From Methylocystaceae bacterium (GTDB lineage Bacteria; Pseudomonadota; Alphaproteobacteria; Rhizobiales; Beijerinckiaceae), in contig PQAN01000354.1 of the NCBI GenBank assembly GCA_003105285.1, positions 1 to 8,932 of the forward strand: 8,932 nt of DNA, written 5' to 3'. The notes under the pieces are model-generated. The model had not been told where the DNA came from and ran no database searches. It worked only from the letters and a program-made list of their open reading frames with translations. Of this stretch, positions 6,497 through 8,932 are shown piece by piece; within the stretch, counting starts at the first letter, position 1; every line of letters begins with the position of its first letter. A program made the translations under genes and the position numbers.

Positions 6497-6562
6497 TCAA
6501 TGACTTAGATTGGAAACGATCCAGATTAGTTTCATTGACCAGCCGATCTCCTCCGTTTTACT
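6497..6562 (+). promoter_or_regulatory. Possible operator and promoter for the iron-uptake pair
   Basis: TCAATGA (6497-6503) and TCATTGA (6532-6538) form a perfect seven-base inverted repeat around a 28-base AT-richer centre that contains the direct repeat AGATTgg/AGATTag. The right arm overlaps a -35-like TTGACC (6535-6540), followed after 16 bases by TTTACT (6557-6562). A regulator binding here would cover the promoter. I do not see a clear Fur, Irr or RirA box, so the link to iron is by position only. The leader would be about 340 bases long. Confidence 0.35.
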
Positions 6563-6627
6563 TTGACGGTCGGCTCCAGACGAGTTCGCGTCGCGCGGTG
6601 AGCGCCGGGTTCCACGTCCTCGGAGAC

Positions 6628-6882
6628 ATGAATGTCGACGGCTCGCATAGCTTTTCTTCTCGGCAGGCCATCGGCGTTCTGGCTTTTCGTATGTCTCGCG
6701 GGAAATCCCTTTGAACGCCGTTGCCGACACCGTCTCGTCCGACCGCTTCGAGGAGATCGAGACAAGCTTTTCCGTATCGGCGGCTCTTTCGACGCGGTCG
6801 CGCGGTTGGCGAGAATCATGCTTTGGATCTCGTCGACTTCGCGAGCCGCATGGGTTGGCTATTGGTCGGTTTCGAATTCTGA
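6628..6882 (+). pseudogene. Possible decayed gene upstream of the cupredoxin gene
   Basis: Three pieces of coding-like sequence follow each other in shifted frames. First is a start at 6628 (MNVDGSHSFSSRQAIG up to MSRG). Then comes another frame with EIPLNAVADTVSSDRFEEIE at about 6690-6760. Then the first frame returns with ENHALDLVDFASRMGWLLVG, ending FEF and a stop at 6880-6882. The last piece in particular reads like a natural protein end. At least two indels would be needed to restore one frame, and I do not recognise the family. Chance is a real alternative. Confidence 0.3.
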
Positions 6883-6906
6883 CCGCATGAGGAACGAGAT
6901 AGTGAA

Positions 6907-7257
6907 ATGAAGAACGCGCGTCATTGGCTTGCCGGATCGGCCCTCGCTTTTTCCGTCGTTCTGACGACCGCCGCCGTCGCCCTGGCGGAAGACGAGACGG
7001 CGCTCGCCATCTCCATCAAGGATCATCGCTTCACGCCAGCGGAGCTTCACGCCCCCGCGGGCAAGCCGATCACGATCGTCGTGAAGAACCTCGATTCGAC
7101 TCCGGAGGAATTCGAGAGCAAGGCTCTCAAGATCGAGAAGATCGTCGCCGGAAATGGCGAAATCACCGTGCGCCTGCGGGCGCAGAAAGCCGGGCGCTAT
7201 CGTTTCTTCGGCGAGTATCATGAGGATACCGCGAAAGGCGAACTCGTCGTCGAATAA
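6907..7257 (+). CDS. Periplasmic cupredoxin-domain protein of ferrous iron uptake (FtrB/EfeO-type)
   Basis: A 116-residue protein with a Sec signal peptide (residues 1-27, cleavage expected after AVALA) and a single cupredoxin-like beta-sandwich. It carries the segments DHRFTPAELHAPAGKPITI (39-57), VKNLDSTPEEFES (59-71) and GRYRFFGEYHEDTAKGELVV (96-115). This arrangement is typical of the cupredoxin partners of FTR1 permeases (FtrB of FtrABCD, N-terminal domain of EfeO). In those systems it is thought to handle or oxidise periplasmic iron. The mature part has no cysteine, so a classical blue-copper site is excluded. H40, H105 and the Glu cluster at 67, 68 and 70 are candidate metal ligands. 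The permease gene starts 11 bases downstream, so they form one operon. The FtrA/P19 and FtrD partners are not adjacent. AGGA 13 bases upstream is a loose ribosome site. Confidence 0.85.
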   Translation: MKNARHWLAGSALAFSVVLTTAAVALAEDETALAISIKDHRFTPAELHAPAGKPITIVVKNLDSTPEEFESKALKIEKIVAGNGEITVRLRAQKAGRYRFFGEYHEDTAKGELVVE

Positions 7258-7268
7258 GGGTCGAAATC

Positions 7269-8099
7269 ATGCTCGGCGCGCTCATCATCGTCTTTCGCGA
7301 GGTCATCGAAGCAGGCCTCGTCGTCGGCATTGTCCTGGCGGTGACGCGCGGGGCGAAGGGATCGCGGGCGTGGATCGCCGGCGGCGTGCTGTCCGGCGCG
7401 ATCGGCGCGGCGCTCGTCGCAGCCTTCGCCGACGCGCTGTCGCAGGCGGTCGCCGGCAAGGGACAGGAATTGTTCAACGCCGGCGTGCTGGCGGTCGCCG
7501 TCGTCATGCTCGCCTGGCACAATGTCTGGATGGCCCGCCACGGTCGCGATCTCGCCCGCGAATTGACCGACGTCGGCCGCGCCGTCGCGGCGGGCGACAA
7601 ATCCTTCCTCGCGCTGGCGCTCGTCGTCGGCCTCGCCGTGCTGCGCGAAGGCTCGGAGGTGGCGCTGTTTCTCTACGGCATCCTGGCCTCGGGCGAGACC
7701 GCCTGGAACCTGCTCGTCGGCGGGTTGGGCGGGCTCGGGCTCGGCGCGCTGGTCAGCGTGCTGACCTTCTACGGCCTCGTGACCATTCCGCCGCGCCATC
7801 TCTTCGCCGTCACCTCCGTGCTCATCGCTCTATTGGCGGCGGGTCTCGCGGCGCAATGCGTCGGCTTCCTGCAGCAGGCGTGGATCGTCACGGCTCTGTC
7901 CGAAACTTTGTGGGACACTTCCGCCATCCTGCCGGACGGCAGCCTGCTCGGCCGCGTGCTGCACACGCTCATCGGCTATACCGACCAGCCCTCGGCGATG
8001 CAGGTTCTCGTCTATGTCGTGACTCTGGCCTTCATCGCCGTCGCGACGCGCGCCGCCGCGCCGCCGCGCCCGGCGAGAGCGCACGCGCCGGCGGAATAG
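7269..8099 (+). CDS. FTR1-family iron permease (EfeU/FtrC-type)
   Basis: Inner-membrane iron permease of the oxidase-dependent FTR1/EfeU family. It has 276 residues, normal for the bacterial form. It carries the two hallmark REXXE iron-binding motifs, R10-E11-V-I-E14 in the first helix (IIVFREVIEAGLVVGIVLA) and R126-E127-G-S-E130 (LREGSEVALFLYG). About seven hydrophobic helices can be followed, at roughly 4-26, 34-56, 70-88, 112-140, 146-170, 178-202 and 243-262. The tail is Ala/Pro-rich and hydrophilic. The ribosome site AAGGG overlaps the cupredoxin stop. The cupredoxin partner makes transport of ferrous iron, oxidised in passage, the likely job. No EfeB peroxidase or FtrD ferredoxin is adjacent. 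The gene converges on the Hsp20 gene with a four-base gap. Confidence 0.93.
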   Translation: MLGALIIVFREVIEAGLVVGIVLAVTRGAKGSRAWIAGGVLSGAIGAALVAAFADALSQAVAGKGQELFNAGVLAVAVVMLAWHNVWMARHGRDLARELTDVGRAVAAGDKSFLALALVVGLAVLREGSEVALFLYGILASGETAWNLLVGGLGGLGLGALVSVLTFYGLVTIPPRHLFAVTSVLIALLAAGLAAQCVGFLQQAWIVTALSETLWDTSAILPDGSLLGRVLHTLIGYTDQPSAMQVLVYVVTLAFIAVATRAAAPPRPARAHAPAE

Positions 8100-8103
8100 G
8101 ACG

Positions 8104-8550
8104 TCACGTCCGGTTCGGCGGCTCGTCGGGCGAGGAGATGTCGATCTTACGGATGACGCGCTCCGGCTCGGGGCGCGCCAGATCGATCGACAACAAGCCG
8201 TTGACGAGATCGGCGCCGAGCACCTGCATCCCTTCCGCGAGCAGAAAAGCGCGCTGGAACTGCCGCGCGGCGATGCCGCGATGCAGGAATTGCCGCTCGC
8301 GGTCGTCGACCTGCTTGCCGCGAATGACGAGCTGATTTTCCTCGAGCGAGATATCGAGCTGATCGCGCGTGAAGCCCGCGACGGCGAGCGTGAGCCGCAG
8401 CCGCTCGGGGCTCGTCTCGGTCTTTTGTATCCGCTCGATATTATAGGGCGGATAGCCGTCCGAGCCGGACCGCGTGACGCGGTCGAGCGCGCGTTCGATC
8501 TCGTCGAAGCCGAGAAGAAAGGGAGAATTGAGCGTCGGAAGTCGTGGCAT
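8104..8550 (-). CDS. Small heat-shock protein, Hsp20/alpha-crystallin family
   Basis: ATP-independent chaperone that holds unfolding proteins in the cytosol for refolding by DnaK/ClpB. It has 148 residues, typical of class A rhizobial sHSPs. The N-terminal arm SPFLLGFDEIERALDRV (9-25) and GYPPYNIERI (32-41) are characteristic of that group. The alpha-crystallin domain spans about 34-125 with LRLTLAVAGFTRDQLDISLEE-type strands and a conserved NGLLSIDL (117-124). The C-terminal I136-D-I138 is the oligomer-linking I-x-I motif. Its promoter matches the heat-shock sigma factor consensus, and its short leader could be thermosensing. The Shine-Dalgarno sequence is poor (CAGGG, 11 bases from the ATG). 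Confidence 0.96.
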   Translation of the reverse strand: MPRLPTLNSPFLLGFDEIERALDRVTRSGSDGYPPYNIERIQKTETSPERLRLTLAVAGFTRDQLDISLEENQLVIRGKQVDDRERQFLHRGIAARQFQRAFLLAEGMQVLGADLVNGLLSIDLARPEPERVIRKIDISSPDEPPNRT

Positions 8551-8553
8551 GTC

Positions 8554-8604
8554 GCGAAGCCCTGACGGCGCCTCAGGATGAGCGAAGCCCGGCGACGGCG
8601 CCTC
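8554..8604 (-). repeat. Duplicated element and hairpin in the heat-shock gene leader
   Basis: GCGAAGCCC and GACGGCGCCTC occur in that order twice, at 8554-8574 and 8582-8604, separated internally by one (T) or three (GGC) bases. The two copies fill most of the approximately 60-base leader of the Hsp20 gene. In the messenger, CCUGA and UCAGG (8561-8577) pair around a seven-base loop. This covers the only Shine-Dalgarno-like AGGG. The self-complementary GGCGCC in each copy could also join the copies. Rhizobial sHSP leaders often contain ROSE thermometers; a match to the ROSE consensus is not evident here. Confidence 0.45.
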
Positions 8605-8617
8605 GGTTCATTGCCGT

Positions 8618-8646
8618 ATATGGAGCCGAAGCTCGGCGCGATCAAG
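8618..8646 (-). promoter_or_regulatory. Heat-shock (sigma32/RpoH) promoter of the Hsp20 gene
   Basis: On the minus strand CTTGATC (8640-8646), then 14 bases, then CTCCATAT (8618-8625). The RpoH consensus is CTTGAAA, 11-16 bases, CCCCATNT; the -10 element has one mismatch and the -35 has two at its end. The position, about 70 bases before the Hsp20 start codon, fits. The predicted leader is about 60 bases. Confidence 0.7.
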
Positions 8647-8666
8647 CGGGCGGCCAGAAATGGTCC

Positions 8667-8705
8667 AGAGCGCTTCCAGCCGATGTGAGAACGCCGGAAG
8701 CCTCT
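8667..8705 (+). repeat. Dispersed palindromic repeat, copy B
   Basis: It begins AGAGCGCTTCCAGCCGA and ends GGAAGCCTCT. The ends pair over ten positions with one bulged C at 8671. It matches copy A at 6370 in 15 of the first 17 bases and in the closing GGAA element. It lies between the heat-shock promoter and the plus-strand gene at 8768. Confidence 0.6.
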
Positions 8706-8767
8706 ATTGACGCGGGCCATGGCGTTCGCCACATCAGGCCGGGGCCATGAAAAGGGACAAGGACGAG

Positions 8768-8932
8768 ATGCGCGTTTCGTTTTCGGCCTTCGCCGCCGTC
8801 TTGTCGCTCGCTATTCCTGCGCTCGCTCAAAATCCAGAGCCGCCGGCCGCCGAGTCCGGCCGCTACGCCATGGCGCCGGCCGAAGGCGGGTTCCTGCGGC
8901 TCGACAAGCAGACGGGAACGGTCTCCTTCTGC
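8768..8932 (+). CDS. Exported protein of unknown function, N-terminal part (cut by window edge)
   Basis: Only 55 codons are visible. The start at 8768 is preferred over an in-frame ATG at 8747 because AAGGA lies four bases before it and it gives a clean signal peptide (MRVSFSAFAAVLSLAIPALA, cleavage before QNPEP). A Pro/Ala/Glu-rich linker follows, then GRYAMAPAEGGFLRLDKQTG and TVSFC. From memory, such RYxMxPxxGGFLRLDxxTG segments start a family of periplasmic hypothetical proteins in Hyphomicrobiales, with no function known to me. A weak -35-like TTGACG at 8707-8712 has no good -10 partner. The gene is divergent from the Hsp20 gene, with a palindromic repeat between them. Confidence 0.75.
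   Translation, partial: MRVSFSAFAAVLSLAIPALAQNPEPPAAESGRYAMAPAEGGFLRLDKQTGTVSFC

Larger units (their letters stand above)
6410..6906 (+). other. Approximately 500-base stretch without an intact gene
   Basis: No convincing intact gene is seen on either strand. The left half (about 6470-6570) is AT-richer than its surroundings and holds a possible operator and promoter for the iron-uptake pair. The right half (6628-6882) contains coding-like fragments in more than one frame, described separately. An uninterrupted plus-strand frame at 6632-6910 has a GGAG site and overlaps the cupredoxin start by ATGA. Its codon use is poor (repeated CGA, plus ATA, AGA, AGG), so it is not called as a gene. Confidence 0.5.

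Noticed and set aside
6632..6910. Plus-strand frame of 92 codons with GGAG and an ATGA overlap with the cupredoxin gene
   Set aside because: The signals are attractive, but codon use is poor with many rare Arg codons, and parts of other frames look more protein-like. Kept only as a comment.
7154..8335. Plus-strand open frame of 393 codons over the permease gene
   Set aside because: It is Arg-rich out-of-frame translation of the cupredoxin and permease genes and runs into the heat-shock gene; the real genes carry clear family motifs.
8707..8735. TTGACG, 17 bases, CACATC as a promoter for the gene at 8768
   Set aside because: The -10 matches only two of six consensus positions; mentioned in the gene entry but not called.

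Overview
The window is GC-rich and carries an alphaproteobacterial gene set, most likely from the order Hyphomicrobiales. The family-level protein sequences (RpoB, L7/L12, L10, L1, L11, NusG, SecE, Hsp20) read like members of that order. A methanotroph-like or Beijerinckiaceae-type host is possible, but that is only an inference. Nothing here looks like a phage, transposon, plasmid or CRISPR locus.

Positions 1-5910, all read on the minus strand, hold the classic transcription/translation cluster. In transcription order it is secE, nusG, a frame-shifted coiled-coil gene, rplK (L11), rplA (L1), rplJ (L10), rplL (L7/L12) and the first 463 codons of rpoB. The cluster splits into three units with visible sigma70-type promoters: before secE (5881-5909), before rplK (4506-4533) and before rplJ (3050-3078). 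An excellent intrinsic terminator closes rplKA (3136-3169). At both the rplK and rplJ promoters, a hairpin followed by five U residues starts within a few bases of the predicted transcript 5' end. The rplJ leader (about 470 nt) is unusually long and full of stable stem-loops, as expected if L10/L7-L12 autoregulates its own messenger. The rplL-rpoB gap has an attenuator-like hairpin and a terminator-like hairpin facing the opposite way.

Positions 6024-8932 are accessory. They hold a small plus-strand lipoprotein gene, an approximately 535-base stretch without an intact gene, and a two-gene ferrous-iron uptake pair (periplasmic cupredoxin plus FTR1-family permease). Converging on that pair is an Hsp20 small heat-shock gene with a recognisable sigma32 promoter. 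The window ends inside an exported protein gene of unknown function. The approximately 535-base gap contains a palindromic repeat, a possible operator overlapping a promoter, and what may be a decayed gene. Two copies of the same short palindromic repeat family (6370-6409 and 8667-8705) flank the iron/heat-shock segment.

I see no clearly new biological system. The points most worth checking are the paired promoter-hairpin design at rplK and rplJ, the nested hairpins in the rplK leader, the frame-shifted gene between nusG and rplK, and the duplicated leader element of the heat-shock gene.
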